Of a stretch of 64,000 bases of DNA, positions 17,310 to 26,657 are shown one piece after another. The notes beneath the pieces were generated by a model. That model was given only the letters and a program-made list of their open reading frames with translations, made no database searches and was not told the DNA's origin. The stretch lies in contig NZ_SMOD01000026.1 of the NCBI RefSeq assembly GCF_004353905.1, forward strand, positions 31,023-95,022, in the 5' to 3' direction. The translations under genes and the position numbers were made by a program. The stretch's first letter is position 1. Each line of letters starts with the position of its first letter. The stretch is from Paraburkholderia guartelaensis. Its GTDB lineage: Bacteria > Pseudomonadota > Gammaproteobacteria > Burkholderiales > Burkholderiaceae.

Positions 17310-17929
17310 TACGCTTCTCCTTTTTCGTCCTTGCCGATCACGATCTGCGTCGGGGACGCGAACATGTAGCGGGGAATGTCGAGGTTTTGCGGCGCCGGCT
17401 TGTTCTTGAACACGCGGCCGGAGAGATCGTAGGTGGAGCCGTGGCACGGGCACAGGAAGCCGCCTGGCCAGCTGTCGGGCAGGTTCGGCTGCGGGCCTTC
17501 CTGGAAGCGCGGTGTCGGCGTGCAGCCCAGATGGGTGCAGACGGCCACCGCCACGAGAATGTTCTGATGCTCGGCGCGCGAACGGAATTCGTTCATGCAG
17601 TACTCCGGCATCGGCATCGAGAACGGATGTTCGGAGTTCGGATCGGCCAGATCGGGATCGGCCTTCTTGACGTCGGCCATCATGCGATCCGTGCGGTTGA
17701 GGATCCACACGGGCTTGCCGCGCCAGGCGACGGTCATCATCGAGCCGGGCTGCAGATTCGTGATATCGGCTTCGACGGGCGCGCCGGCGGCGCGGGCTTT
17801 TTCGGATGGTGCAAAGGACCCTACGAAAGGTACGACAGTGGCCACGCCTCCAATGCCACCTGCTACGGACGTCGCAATCAGCCAGGTTCGGCGGCTGCCA
17901 TCGACGCGGTCATTCTCGTTGTCTCGCAT
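17309..17929 (-). CDS. petA: Rieske iron-sulfur subunit of the cytochrome bc1 complex
   Basis: A 206-residue protein with an N-terminal twin-arginine signal-anchor (SRRTW at residues 12-16 before a hydrophobic helix). The 2Fe-2S domain has CTHLGC at 131-136 and CPCHGS at 160-165, supplying the two Cys and two His ligands plus the disulfide pair. The ATG at 17929 is preceded by an in-frame GTG at 17932; either could start translation. It is the first gene of petABC. Because it is exported folded, it depends on the Tat machinery encoded about 3 kb away. Confidence 0.96.
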   Translation of the reverse strand: MRDNENDRVDGSRRTWLIATSVAGGIGGVATVVPFVGSFAPSEKARAAGAPVEADITNLQPGSMMTVAWRGKPVWILNRTDRMMADVKKADPDLADPNSEHPFSMPMPEYCMNEFRSRAEHQNILVAVAVCTHLGCTPTPRFQEGPQPNLPDSWPGGFLCPCHGSTYDLSGRVFKNKPAPQNLDIPRYMFASPTQIVIGKDEKGEA

Positions 17930-18015
17930 CACATCGCCCCACTTCTGAGTTGGATTTTTCCGTCACGCCAGCTTACCCGCGGTGCTGCCGAACGCTAGTT
18001 TGCTCGAATGGAGTT

Positions 18016-18117
18016 GGCATTTACAAGGGGCGTTCTCGAAAAAGCCTCGGAAGTCCTTGATATCTCGGGGTTTTCCCGCAGAAAAGAGGGCCACTTTCTT
18101 TTCAGTTTGTAAATGCC
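18016..18117. repeat. 11-base inverted repeat flanking an 80-base segment
   Basis: GGCATTTACAA at 18016-18026 and its exact complement TTGTAAATGCC at 18107-18117 lie in the gap between the NIF3-family gene and petA. The segment between them has no open frame worth calling. It could be two operator halves, the stem of a long RNA hairpin, or the ends of a very small mobile-element remnant. Confidence 0.6.
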
Positions 18118-18166
18118 TCATGAATAAAACGATGCTGCGCCACGACAATTTGCGCCGAATTCGCAA

Positions 18167-18913
18167 TCAAACGGGATTGTCGATATCGATGAAAAGATGC
18201 TCGATATTGAAGGCCTCCGAGAGGTGCGCGCCGACCGCCTGGACACCGAAGCGCTCGGTTGCGTGATGGCCCGCGGCGAGGAATGCCACGCCGCTTTCCG
18301 CCGACGTGTGCGTGATCTGCTCGGAGATCTCGCCGGTGAGGAAGACGTCGGCGCCGGCGTCGATCGCGGCCTCGAAGAGACTTTGCGCCGCACCCGTGCA
18401 CCAGGCCACGCGGCGCAGTTGCCAATCGGGGTCGCCGAGCACGAGCGGCGTGCGGCCGAGCGTCTGCTCGACCTCGGCAGTGAAGTGCGCGAGCGTGATC
18501 GGCATTGGCAGCGTCGCCATCCAGCCAAGATCCTGCTCGCCGAAGCGTTGTTCGCCGATCCAGCCGAATCTCGCGCCCAACTGCGCGTTATTGCCCAGTT
18601 CGGGATGGCTGTCGAGCGGCAGATGGTAGGCGAACAGGTTGATATCGTTCGCGAGCAGCGTCTTCAGACGCCGGTACTTGCGGCCCGTAATTTGCGGTGC
18701 TTCGTTCTTCCAGAAGTAACCGTGGTGCACGAGCACGGCGTCGGCGCCCCACTCGAGCGCGGCTTCGAGGAAGGCGAGCGAAGCGGTCACGCCCGTGGCG
18801 ATCTTCTCCACGCGACGCCGCCCTTCGACCTGCAGGCCATTGGGGCAGTAGTCCTTGAACCGCGCGGATTCCAGAAGATTGTTCAGATACAATTCCAGTT
18901 CGATCCGATCCAT
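18167..18913 (-). CDS. NIF3-like dinuclear metal-binding protein
   Basis: A 248-residue member of the NIF3/YbgI family, which forms hexameric toroids with a dinuclear metal centre. Annotations as a GTP cyclohydrolase I type 2 exist, but cellular function is unsettled. Visible family motifs are [10 protein letters not shown] near residue 22, [13 protein letters not shown] around 57-69 (metal-binding His pair), [13 protein letters not shown] around 92-104 and [11 protein letters not shown] near the C-terminus. It is divergent from the DegS-like protease, with only 19 bases between start codons. Confidence 0.92.
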   Translation of the reverse strand: MDRIELELYLNNLLESARFKDYCPNGLQVEGRRRVEKIATGVTASLAFLEAALEWGADAVLVHHGYFWKNEAPQITGRKYRRLKTLLANDINLFAYHLPLDSHPELGNNAQLGARFGWIGEQRFGEQDLGWMATLPMPITLAHFTAEVEQTLGRTPLVLGDPDWQLRRVAWCTGAAQSLFEAAIDAGADVFLTGEISEQITHTSAESGVAFLAAGHHATERFGVQAVGAHLSEAFNIEHLFIDIDNPV

Positions 18914-18932
18914 ATAATCCTCTAATCTTCAG

Positions 18933-20150
18933 ATGCTTAGACGCTTTTGGCTGTTCTTCGCCCAGGCGGTGACGGTCCTGCTGGCGTTGATGTTCATCAT
19001 CGCCACGCTCAAACCGCAGTGGCTGCAGCACCAGGGGCAGTTCGGCAAACAGCTTGCCGAGCCGATCGTTGCACTGCGGGAAGTGGCGCCAGGCATCGGT
19101 GGAGGCGCCGCCCAGGGCTCCTATGCGGACGCCGCCCAGAAGGCAATGCCCGCGGTCGTCAACGTGTTCTCGAGCAAGGATGGGTCGCTGCCGCCCGACC
19201 CCCGCCAGAACGATCCGCTATTTCGCTACTTCTTCGGCGATCGCAACAAAAACCAGAAGCAGCAGGAGCAGCCTGCCGCCAACCTCGGTTCGGGCGTCAT
19301 TGTCAGTCCGGACGGTTACATTCTAACGAACCAGCACGTAATCGACGGCGCAGACCAGATCGAAATCGCGCTTTCCGACGGCCGCACCACCAACGCCAAG
19401 GTGATCGGCATCGACCCGGAAACCGATCTCGCGGTGCTCAAGATCAATCTGCCGAACCTGCCCACCATCACGCTCGGCCGCATGGACCAGACGCGCGTGG
19501 GCGACGTCGTGCTCGCCATCGGCAACCCGTTCGGCGTGGGCCAGACGGTCACGATGGGCATCATCAGCGCGCTGGGCCGCAATCACCTCGGCATCAACAC
19601 GTTCGAGAACTTCATCCAAACGGACGCGCCGATCAATCCGGGCAATTCGGGCGGCGCGCTCGTCGACGTGAACGGCAACCTGCTCGGCATCAACACGGCC
19701 ATCTACTCGCGCTCGGGCGGCTCGCTCGGCATCGGCTTCGCGATCCCCGTTTCCACGGCGCGCAGCGTGCTGGAGAGCATCATCACTTCGGGTTCGGTCA
19801 CGCGCGGCTGGATCGGCGTGGAGCCACAGGACGTGACGCCGGAGATCGCCGATTCGTTCGGGCTGAAGGAGAAGTCGGGTGCGATCGTCGCGGGCGTGCT
19901 GCAGGGCGGCCCCGCCGACAAGGCCGGCATCAAGCCGGGCGACGTCCTGACCTCGGTGAACGGTGAGGCCATCACCGACACCACGCGCCTTTTGAACGTC
20001 ATCGCGCAGATCAAGCCGGGCACGGACGCGAAGATCCACCTCGTGCGCAAGAACAGGGACATGGATCTCGACGTGCTGATCGGCAAGCGCCCGCCGCCGC
20101 CGAAGCAGCCGGCACAGGAAGACGGCGAAGGCGACGACGACGGCGGTTGA
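18933..20150 (+). CDS. DegS-like trypsin/PDZ serine protease (HtrA family)
   Basis: A 405-residue envelope protease. Residues 8-25 form an uncleaved N-terminal membrane anchor. The trypsin-like domain has catalytic His135 (TNQHVI), Asp165 (ETDLAV) and Ser239 (GNSGG). A single PDZ domain spans roughly residues 285-385, followed by a proline- and acid-rich tail. One PDZ and a membrane anchor match DegS-type regulatory proteases rather than DegP; in E. coli DegS starts the cleavage of the anti-sigma-E factor. Whether that applies here is inference. It ends before a strong shared terminator. Confidence 0.92.
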   Translation: MLRRFWLFFAQAVTVLLALMFIIATLKPQWLQHQGQFGKQLAEPIVALREVAPGIGGGAAQGSYADAAQKAMPAVVNVFSSKDGSLPPDPRQNDPLFRYFFGDRNKNQKQQEQPAANLGSGVIVSPDGYILTNQHVIDGADQIEIALSDGRTTNAKVIGIDPETDLAVLKINLPNLPTITLGRMDQTRVGDVVLAIGNPFGVGQTVTMGIISALGRNHLGINTFENFIQTDAPINPGNSGGALVDVNGNLLGINTAIYSRSGGSLGIGFAIPVSTARSVLESIITSGSVTRGWIGVEPQDVTPEIADSFGLKEKSGAIVAGVLQGGPADKAGIKPGDVLTSVNGEAITDTTRLLNVIAQIKPGTDAKIHLVRKNRDMDLDVLIGKRPPPPKQPAQEDGEGDDDGG

Positions 20151-20211
20151 TATCTCACCGCGGGCAGGGCATCGCGCCCTGCCCGCGTCTGGGCTCACAA
20201 CCGGAAAAACG

Positions 20212-20243
20212 AAAAGGCCGCGAACGTGGGTTCGCGGCCTTTT
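20212..20243. terminator. Bidirectional terminator between the degS-like gene and tatC
   Basis: A 13-base stem (AAAGGCCGCGAAC and its complement) with a four-base loop is flanked by A residues on one side and T residues on the other, so it works on both strands. A second GC-rich palindrome (CGCGGGCAGGGC/GCCCTGCCCGCG) lies just upstream near 20160-20187 but lacks a T tract. Confidence 0.85.
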
Positions 20244-20279
20244 GCTTTCCTGCGGCTTTTCTCCGCCAAGCCAGCGGGG

Positions 20280-21062
20280 CTAGCTCGCCGCCTGGCTCTC
20301 GTCCGCGGGCTTCTTCTCGCCCGTACCGATGAAGATACGCGCCGCGATGATGCCCGCCTCGTAGAGGAGGATGAGCGGCAGCGCGAGAATGAGTTGCGAG
20401 AACACGTCCGGCGGCGTCACCACGGCCGCGACGATGAACGCGCCGACGATCACGTAGGGGCGGATCTGCTTGAGCTTCTTCACGGTGACCACGCCCATGC
20501 GCACGAGCAGCACGACGATGATCGGCACCTCGAAGGTCACGCCGAACGCGATGAACATGGTGAGCACGAAGCTCAGGTAATTGTCGATGTCGGTCGTCAT
20601 CTCCGCGCCGAGCGGCGCGTTGTAGTGCGCCATCACGCGGAAGATGGTCGGGAACACCACGAAATACGCGAACGCCATGCCGCACAGGAAGAGCGTGTAG
20701 CTGCTCGCCACGAGCGGCGCGACGAGCTTCTTTTCGTGCTGGTATAGGCCAGGGGCCACGAACGCCCAGATCTGGTAGAGCACGACCGGCAGCGCGATCA
20801 CGAAGGCCACGAGCATCGTGACCTTCATGGGCACGAAGAACGAGCCGGTCACGTCGGTGACGATCATCTTGCCGTCGCGCGGCAGGTTCTGCATGAGCGG
20901 ACGCGCAAGCAGACGGAATATGTCGGGCGCCCAGTAGACGAGCCCGACGAACACGACGATCACGGCAATGCCTGCGCGAATGATACGGTCGCGCAGCTCG
21001 ACGAGATGGGAAATGAAGGTCTCTTCGGAGCCTTCTTCCAGTTTTTGCTGGGGGTCGCTCAC
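20280..21062 (-). CDS. tatC: Sec-independent translocase subunit TatC
   Basis: A 260-residue polytopic inner-membrane protein with six predicted helices that recognises twin-arginine signal peptides. The conserved N-terminal FISHLVELRDRIIR segment precedes helix 1. The family block FVAPGLYQHEKKLVAPLV lies in the first half, and FGVTFEVPI in the second. It follows tatB by 45 bases. The polar C-terminal tail is short. Together with TatA and TatB it makes a complete translocase in one cluster. Confidence 0.96.
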   Translation of the reverse strand: MSDPQQKLEEGSEETFISHLVELRDRIIRAGIAVIVVFVGLVYWAPDIFRLLARPLMQNLPRDGKMIVTDVTGSFFVPMKVTMLVAFVIALPVVLYQIWAFVAPGLYQHEKKLVAPLVASSYTLFLCGMAFAYFVVFPTIFRVMAHYNAPLGAEMTTDIDNYLSFVLTMFIAFGVTFEVPIIVVLLVRMGVVTVKKLKQIRPYVIVGAFIVAAVVTPPDVFSQLILALPLILLYEAGIIAARIFIGTGEKKPADESQAAS

Positions 21063-21107
21063 ACCGGCCCTCTGTTGGAAATGGACATGCGCAAAGGCGG
21101 ATCCGCG

Positions 21108-21668
21108 TCAGAAGAACCGCGTGGGCCGGCGCAAGCTCGCCGGCGTGTGCTGTGCCACGCGTGCAGCGCCCGATTGCACCCGCATGCGGCGCAGCGTGGC
21201 GCGTTTGTACCAGACAGGCGCGGCGCTCTGCTTCACGCGCCAGTTCTTGCGTTTCGCGCCGCTCGCGCCCGCGTTGCCGGAGCGCCATCCCGATTGCGTG
21301 GCGACGCCGTCCATGGCATTGGCGGCAGCGCCTTCCAGGCTGGCAGGATCCGCGCCGCCTGCGATGCTCGGCGACACCGACGTACCCGCGTTCCACGCGT
21401 CGTTCAACTCGGTTTCATGCTTGCGCAGATTGTCCTGAACGTTCTTCTCGACGTTCTGCGCCGCCGCTTCGAACTCGGTCTTCATGCGGCGCAACTCATC
21501 GAGTTCGATCTCGCGCGTGACTTCCGCCTTGACGTCGTTGATATAGCGCTGCGCGCGTCCGAACAGCGCGCCCGCCGTGCGGGCGACACGCGGCAGCCGC
21601 TCCGGCCCGAGAACGACCAGCGCAACGACGCCGATCAGCGCCATCTTGGTTAAGCCGAGATCGAGCAT
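21108..21668 (-). CDS. tatB: Sec-independent translocase subunit TatB
   Basis: A 186-residue protein with one N-terminal helix (residues 5-21, KMALIGVVALVVLGPERLP), the conserved hinge, then an amphipathic and coiled helical stretch to about residue 100. The GPERLP motif after the helix is typical of TatB. The C-terminal 80 residues are basic and variable. It lies between tatA and tatC in the usual order. TatB receives the signal peptide together with TatC. Confidence 0.94.
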   Translation of the reverse strand: MLDLGLTKMALIGVVALVVLGPERLPRVARTAGALFGRAQRYINDVKAEVTREIELDELRRMKTEFEAAAQNVEKNVQDNLRKHETELNDAWNAGTSVSPSIAGGADPASLEGAAANAMDGVATQSGWRSGNAGASGAKRKNWRVKQSAAPVWYKRATLRRMRVQSGAARVAQHTPASLRRPTRFF

Positions 21669-21765
21669 GAATGGAGTTTTCCGTCAGCCTTGGCTGCCTT
21701 GGTGGAAACAAGCGGGAAACAAGCGGAAAAACACGTGGCGGCGAAGAAAACGGCCGCCACGCGTT

Positions 21766-22008
21766 TTAGCGGTAGTCGTTCGAGCGCTGCGTCTTGTCCT
21801 TGGCTTCGACGTCGACTGCACCGCCGTCGGCCGGGAGTTCGCGCTTCTGCGTGTCGGCACCGGCGCCTTCGCTCTCGCGCATGCCTTCCTTGAAACCCTT
21901 CACCGCACCGCCCAGATCGCTACCGATATTGCGCAGCTTCTTGGTGCCGAAGACGAGCGCAACGATCAACAAGACGATCAGCCAGTGCCAAATGCTCAAC
22001 GAACCCAT
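21766..22008 (-). CDS. tatA: Sec-independent translocase subunit TatA
   Basis: An 80-residue pore-forming Tat subunit. Residues 4-20 are the short transmembrane helix ([17 protein letters not shown]), followed by the [21 protein letters not shown] amphipathic helix that is nearly invariant in TatA. The acidic tail is variable. It is the first gene of the tatABC cluster and lies about 170 bases from the HIT gene. Confidence 0.96.
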   Translation of the reverse strand: MGSLSIWHWLIVLLIVALVFGTKKLRNIGSDLGGAVKGFKEGMRESEGAGADTQKRELPADGGAVDVEAKDKTQRSNDYR

Positions 22009-22181
22009 GATTGACTCTCTCCTTAACCCCGCCGCCGCGCGAGGTGCGCGACGCGATAAATTGTGCCTGTTCGATGTTGCATGGACGTGGCGTGCGACCC
22101 TTTAGTGCAACCCTTTAGCGCGACGCTCTAGTGAAACTCACGCCATCCGTCATTTATACCGACTTTCACCGCCGCCGGCAC

Positions 22182-22550
22182 TCAGCCCATGCGGTGCCAC
22201 GGACGCGGCCCAGCCAGCAAATGCGCGTGCAGATGGTAGACCTCCTGCCCGCCGCCCGGCCCCGTATTCACCACCGTGCGAAACCCGGTTTCGCCGCCCG
22301 TGTACGAAACGCCCAACTCCTTGGCGAGCCGTGCGACCAATACAAACATTCTACCAAGCAGCGGTGCGTCGTTTTCACCGCAATCGGCAAGGGTGGAAAT
22401 ATGCTGGCGCGGAATCACGAGGACGTGTGTTTCGGCTGCTGGGCGGATGTCGCGGAAGGCGACGAACTCGTCGTCCTCGTACACCCGCGTGCTTGGAATA
22501 TGGCCGTCGGCGATCTTGCAGAAGAGACAGGTGCTGCGGTCGTGACTCAT
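22182..22550 (-). CDS. HIT family nucleotide-binding protein
   Basis: A 122-residue histidine triad protein, likely a purine nucleoside phosphoramidase or related nucleotide hydrolase (HinT branch). An N-terminal CLFCKI zinc-binding-type Cys pair is at residues 8-13, ETHVLVIPRQHI is mid-protein, and the catalytic triad HLHAHLLAG lies near the C-terminus. The ATG at 22550 has GGAG close upstream. Placement between the his genes and tatABC is conserved in Burkholderiaceae. Confidence 0.94.
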   Translation of the reverse strand: MSHDRSTCLFCKIADGHIPSTRVYEDDEFVAFRDIRPAAETHVLVIPRQHISTLADCGENDAPLLGRMFVLVARLAKELGVSYTGGETGFRTVVNTGPGGGQEVYHLHAHLLAGPRPWHRMG

Positions 22551-22591
22551 GGTGCTCCTGGTGAGCAAAGCCGCAAGCGCGCCCGTTGCCC

Positions 22592-22984
22592 TCAAAACCA
22601 GGCGCGCGGGTTGTGCAGCGGCTTGTTGTCGTACAAGTACAGCCAGCCTTTGATGATACGGTACAACGTCCAGATTGCGACAGCCCACAAAATTGGAATA
22701 CCGACCAGCACGAAGATGAGCACGCCGCCGATCAGATGGCCGGCCAGTCCGAGCCAGAACGTGCGGATTTGCCACGTGAAGTGCTGCTCATAGGGCGTGC
22801 CGAGCGCTTCGTCGCGTTTGAGGTAATTCAGGATGATCGCCACCAGCACCGAAATGCCGCCGGTCAGCCAGTACACCGCATAGAGCGCGTACAGCACGTG
22901 CGTGAAAGTGCGCAGGCTGCGCAAACGGTCCGCGTCGACGCCGTTGCGGTACGAAGGGGGCGGATAGTCGCCAGACGTGGACAT
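22592..22984 (-). CDS. DUF4870-like small inner-membrane protein
   Basis: A 130-residue protein with a soluble N-terminal 28 residues and about three hydrophobic helices (VLYALYAVYWLTGGISVLVAIILNY, then LGLAGHLIGGVLIFVLVGIPILWAVAIWTLYRI). The pattern fits DUF4870-type membrane proteins of unknown function. AGGGAG lies nine bases before the ATG at 22984, which makes that start better than the ATG three codons upstream. It is between hisE and the HIT gene, on the same strand as both. Confidence 0.82.
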   Translation of the reverse strand: MSTSGDYPPPSYRNGVDADRLRSLRTFTHVLYALYAVYWLTGGISVLVAIILNYLKRDEALGTPYEQHFTWQIRTFWLGLAGHLIGGVLIFVLVGIPILWAVAIWTLYRIIKGWLYLYDNKPLHNPRAWF

Positions 22985-23028
22985 GTGGTTCATCTCCCTC
23001 TGTAGAACGATGTACGCGGCGCAGTGCC

Positions 23029-23397
23029 TCAGTCGCCGTTCTCTTCGCGCTCGCGGCTCTTGCGCAGCGCCTTTTCTTCGAGACCCGAAAGGCCTTCGCG
23101 GCGTTCCAGCTCAGCGAGCACGTCGGCGGGACTCAGATCAAAGTGCGAGAGCGTGACGAGGCAATGGAACCACAGGTCGGCCATCTCGCCGACCAGCGCC
23201 TTCGGTGCGCCGCCTTGCCGCACGTCCTTCGCGGCCAGCACGACTTCGGTCGCCTCTTCGCCGACTTTCTTGAGCACCGCGTCGTCGCCCTTGTGAAAGA
23301 GGCGCGCGACGTAGGAGGCGTCCGGATCGCCGCCCTTGCGGCTGTCGATCACCGCCGCGAGGCGCAGCAGGGTGTCGTTGGTGTTCAGTTGCGTCAT
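23029..23397 (-). CDS. hisE: Phosphoribosyl-ATP pyrophosphatase
   Basis: A 122-residue all-helical MazG-like enzyme that hydrolyses phosphoribosyl-ATP to phosphoribosyl-AMP, the second step of histidine synthesis. [16 protein letters not shown] carries the metal-binding glutamates, and [11 protein letters not shown] the second acidic helix. It is separate from HisI, unlike the enterobacterial HisIE fusion. Its ATG overlaps the hisI TGA, so the two are translationally coupled. Confidence 0.95.
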   Translation of the reverse strand: MTQLNTNDTLLRLAAVIDSRKGGDPDASYVARLFHKGDDAVLKKVGEEATEVVLAAKDVRQGGAPKALVGEMADLWFHCLVTLSHFDLSPADVLAELERREGLSGLEEKALRKSREREENGD

Positions 23398-23831
23398 TTG
23401 TAGATGTGTTCGGGGTCTTTCAGCACCGGGTCGACGGCCACCCAGCGGCCTTCGTCGACGGTGCCTTCGAATTGCTGGAAAAAGCACGAGTGGCGGCCCG
23501 TGTGGCACGCGATGCCCGAGACCTGCTCGATCTTGAGCAGCACGACGTCTTCGTCGCAGTCGAGGCGGATGTCGCTCACGTGCTGCACGTGGCCCGACTC
23601 CTCACCCTTGAACCACAGGCGCTGGCGCGAGCGCGAGAAGTACACGGCGCGGCGCAGCTCGACGGTCTTGGCGAGCGCTTCGCGGTTCATCCACGCGAAC
23701 ATCAGCACGTCGCCCGTGGTGGCTTCCTGCGCGATCACGGGCACGAGGCCGTTGGCGTCCCAGTTGACCTTGTCGAGCCAGTTGGCATTGGCAAGGTCGT
23801 TGTCGGGTTTGCCGGTTTGAGTGTTGCTCAT
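23394..23831 (-). CDS. hisI: Phosphoribosyl-AMP cyclohydrolase
   Basis: A 145-residue zinc enzyme that opens the adenine ring of phosphoribosyl-AMP in the third step of histidine synthesis. Typical motifs are [24 protein letters not shown], the metal-binding DCDED stretch and [10 protein letters not shown]. It follows hisF by four bases. Confidence 0.96.
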   Translation of the reverse strand: MSNTQTGKPDNDLANANWLDKVNWDANGLVPVIAQEATTGDVLMFAWMNREALAKTVELRRAVYFSRSRQRLWFKGEESGHVQHVSDIRLDCDEDVVLLKIEQVSGIACHTGRHSCFFQQFEGTVDEGRWVAVDPVLKDPEHIYK

Positions 23832-23835
23832 CGCG

Positions 23836-24609
23836 TTACATCCTCACCGAAATGCCCTGGTCGGCCATGAAGCGCTTCGCCTCGCCCACCGTGTGCTCGC
23901 CATAGTGGAAGATGCTCGCGGCCAGCACGGCGTCGGCATGGCCCTTGACGATGCCGTCCGCGAGATCCTGCAGGCCGCCCACGCCGCCCGAGGCGATTAC
24001 GGGAATCGGCACCGCGTCGGACACCGCGCACGTGAGGTCGAGGTCGAAGCCGCTCTTCGTGCCGTCGCGGTCCATGCTCGTGAGCAGGATTTCGCCCGCG
24101 CCCAGCTCGGCCATCTTGCGCGCCCATTCCACGGCGTCGATGCCCGTGGCCTTGCGCCCGCCGTGCGTGAACACTTCCCAGCGCGCGGGTTCGCCCGGTG
24201 CCGAAGTCCGCTTCGCGTCGATGGCGACGACGATGCACTGCGAGCCGTATTTGTCGGCGGAATCGCGCACGAGCTGCGGATTGGCGACCGCCGACGAGTT
24301 CATGCTGACCTTGTCCGCGCCGGCGTTGAGCAGGCGCCGCACGTCCGCCACGGCGCGCACGCCGCCGCCCACGGTGAGCGGAATGAAGACCTGCGAAGCC
24401 ACCGCCTCGATGATCGGCAGGATCAGGTCGCGCTGGTCGGAGGTCGCGGTGATGTCGAGGAACGTGAGTTCGTCTGCGCCCTGGTCGTCGTAGCGGCGCG
24501 CGATTTCGACGGGGTCGCCCGCGTCGCGCAGTTCGACGAAATTGACGCCCTTGACGACGCGCCCGGCGGTGACGTCGAGGCAGGGGATGATGCGTTTGGG
24601 TAGAGCCAT
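23836..24609 (-). CDS. hisF: Imidazole glycerol phosphate synthase, cyclase subunit
   Basis: A 257-residue TIM-barrel protein that uses ammonia from HisH to make imidazole glycerol phosphate and AICAR. The N-terminal catalytic aspartate lies in [13 protein letters not shown], and the second in [11 protein letters not shown] near the middle. The length equals the family norm when started at 24609; the ORF extends upstream, but those residues do not fit. It is separated from hisA by 223 bases that contain a hairpin. Confidence 0.96.
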   Translation of the reverse strand: MALPKRIIPCLDVTAGRVVKGVNFVELRDAGDPVEIARRYDDQGADELTFLDITATSDQRDLILPIIEAVASQVFIPLTVGGGVRAVADVRRLLNAGADKVSMNSSAVANPQLVRDSADKYGSQCIVVAIDAKRTSAPGEPARWEVFTHGGRKATGIDAVEWARKMAELGAGEILLTSMDRDGTKSGFDLDLTCAVSDAVPIPVIASGGVGGLQDLADGIVKGHADAVLAASIFHYGEHTVGEAKRFMADQGISVRM

Positions 24610-24788
24610 GATCTTGCCGAAGTTGCCAGTCGGTGTGTGTGCGGCGAGCACCTTTCGCGAGAAGGCTGCCGGCCCCGGTTCGGGCGTGGCGCGCAGCCCA
24701 TTGTCGCGCGCTTTGCGCCCTGCCTTGCGCCTCGAGGCGAAATTATCCCGCGCGAGCGCCAGTCCCCATCGAGATGGCGGCGCAGCGC

Positions 24789-24819
24789 CAAAAACAAAAG
24801 GCCTCCAGTGACGGAGGCC
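24789..24819 (-). terminator. Terminator-like hairpin between hisA and hisF
   Basis: GGCCTCC and GGAGGCC arms (24800-24806 and 24813-24819) form a seven-base stem, followed on the minus strand by CTTTTGTTTTT. It lies just 14 bases past the hisA stop codon, in the middle of the his gene run. Confidence 0.7.
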
Positions 24820-24832
24820 GGCATTCGACGCT

Positions 24833-25585
24833 TTACGCGTCGTCCGATTCGCGCAGGCTGTCTGCGCGCGTTTGTGCGGCGGCGAAATCGAGGTCGCCCG
24901 AGTAGATCGCGCGGCCGCAGATCACGCCTTCCACGCCTTCGTCCTCGACTTCGCACAGTGCGTCGATATCGCCGAGATTGGAAAGCCCGCCGCTCGCGAT
25001 GATCGGAATCTTCACCGCGCGCGCGAGGCGCACCGTCGCTTCGATGTTGATGCCCTGAAGCATGCCGTCCCGGCCGATGTCGGTGTAGATGATCGACTCG
25101 ACGCCGTAGTCCTCGAACTTGCGCGCGAGGTCGACGACTTCGTGACCGGTGAGCTTGCTCCAGCCGTCGGTCGCGACCTTGCCGTCTTTCGCGTCGAGGC
25201 CCACGATGATATGGCCCCCGAATGCGGTGCACGCTTCCTGGAGGAAGCCCGGATTCTTCACGGCGGCGGTGCCGATGATCACATAGGACAGGCCGTCGTC
25301 GAGATAACGCTCGATGGTGTCGAGGTCGCGGATGCCGCCGCCGAGCTGCACGGGGATCTCGTCGCCGACTTCGCGGATGATCTCGCGAATCGCGTCTTCG
25401 TTCTTCGGCTTGCCGGCGAACGCGCCGTTGAGGTCGACGAGGTGCAGGCGCCGCGCGCCGCGCTCGACCCAGTGTCGGGCCATAGCCGCCGGTTCCTCGG
25501 AGAAAATCGTCGCCTGGTCCATATCGCCTTGTTTGAGGCGCACGCAGTGACCGTCTTTGAGATCGATGGCCGGAATCAGCAGCAT
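24833..25585 (-). CDS. hisA: Phosphoribosyl-formimino-AICAR ribotide isomerase
   Basis: A 250-residue TIM-barrel isomerase for the fourth histidine step, homologous to HisF. The catalytic Asp8 lies in [17 protein letters not shown], and the second catalytic Asp in YTDIGRDGM near residue 130; GGGIRD forms a phosphate loop. It follows hisH by 174 bases. Confidence 0.96.
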   Translation of the reverse strand: MLLIPAIDLKDGHCVRLKQGDMDQATIFSEEPAAMARHWVERGARRLHLVDLNGAFAGKPKNEDAIREIIREVGDEIPVQLGGGIRDLDTIERYLDDGLSYVIIGTAAVKNPGFLQEACTAFGGHIIVGLDAKDGKVATDGWSKLTGHEVVDLARKFEDYGVESIIYTDIGRDGMLQGINIEATVRLARAVKIPIIASGGLSNLGDIDALCEVEDEGVEGVICGRAIYSGDLDFAAAQTRADSLRESDDA

Positions 25586-25759
25586 AGCTTCGGGTGTATC
25601 TGGGAATGAGGTTGAAGTCTGCAGCGCCGGCGGAAAAAAGGCCCGATCCGACGCCGTTTCGCTAGTTTAGTACAACTCTTTCGGCGGCCTTGCTGTCGCA
25701 AATCGAATGCCGCAATCCTCGTGCGCGAAGACGGCAGCGAGCGTCAGCGCCGCAGGAAA

Positions 25760-26401
25760 TCAGGGGTTCCAGTGGACGAAGTTGCGATAGACGCGCAAGC
25801 CCGCAGCGGCGCTCTTTTCCGGGTGGAATTGGGTGGCGAAGATGTTATCCCGCGCCACTGCCGAGGTAAAGGGCGCGCCGTACGGCGTTTCGCCCACGGT
25901 GTGCGCGTCATCCGCCGGAACCACATAGTAGCTGTGCACGAAGTAGAAGAAGCTTTCGTCCGGCACGCCGTCCCACAGCGCGTGCGCGCGAGCCTGGCGC
26001 ACGCGGTTCCAGCCCATTTGCGGGACCTTGAAGCGCGAGCCGTCGTCCTGCAGCTGGCCTTCCAGATCGAAGCGCACGACCTTGCCGGGCAACAGGCCGA
26101 GGCCCTTCGTGTCGCCTTCCGCACTCCAGTCGAACAGCATTTGCTCGCCCACGCACACACCCATGAGCGGCTTCGTGCGCGAGGCTTCGAGCACGGCGTC
26201 CTGCAGGCCCGACTCGGCAAGGCTGCGCATGCAGTCGGGCATCGCACCCTGCCCCGGCAGCACCACACGGTCGGCGGCACGAATCGCCTCGGGACGCTCG
26301 ACGATGGCCACGTCCGCTTCCGGCGCGGCCTGCCTCAGCGCCTGGGCCACCGAACGCAGGTTGCCCATTCCATAGTCAACAATCGCAATTGAAGTTTTCA
26401 T
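25760..26401 (-). CDS. hisH: Imidazole glycerol phosphate synthase, glutaminase subunit
   Basis: A 213-residue class I glutamine amidotransferase that supplies ammonia to HisF. The nucleophile is Cys83 in [10 protein letters not shown], and the His-Glu pair lies in QFHPEKS near residue 195. The N-terminal YGMGNLRSV segment is characteristic. The gap of 256 bases to hisB holds no gene I can support. Confidence 0.96.
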   Translation of the reverse strand: MKTSIAIVDYGMGNLRSVAQALRQAAPEADVAIVERPEAIRAADRVVLPGQGAMPDCMRSLAESGLQDAVLEASRTKPLMGVCVGEQMLFDWSAEGDTKGLGLLPGKVVRFDLEGQLQDDGSRFKVPQMGWNRVRQARAHALWDGVPDESFFYFVHSYYVVPADDAHTVGETPYGAPFTSAVARDNIFATQFHPEKSAAAGLRVYRNFVHWNP

Positions 26402-26657
26402 CTCGAATCCGGCCTGCTCAAAAGGCCTTGCCCTTGGCTGTGTGGACGCATGCGCGCCGCGATGTGCCCTGATCTGCCTTCGAAGCCGTCAATGTACGCC
26501 AGTCGGCGCGTGCGAGCCCATAAGCCGAATGGCTAATGTGGCGCGCACGCCGCATGTGGGCGACGGCCCCGGCGCGGCGCGCCCGAAGTCCTGCTCCGGC
26601 ACGCGCCGGCACAGTGCGCGCAACGCGGCCCGCCTTCTGGTCGGTGAGAGGCGTCGC

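Noticed and set aside
15924-17369. A 481-codon plus-strand frame opposite cytochrome b
   Set aside because: Arg/His/Glu-rich antisense shadow with no domain; cytochrome b is unmistakable on the minus strand.
20160-20187. A second GC-rich hairpin after the DegS-like gene as a separate terminator
   Set aside because: It has no T tract, and the hairpin 30 bases further on is clearly the better terminator.
26418-26612. A 64-codon minus-strand frame between hisB and hisH
   Set aside because: Basic, with no hydrophobic segments or start signal; it does not resemble MarC or another family.
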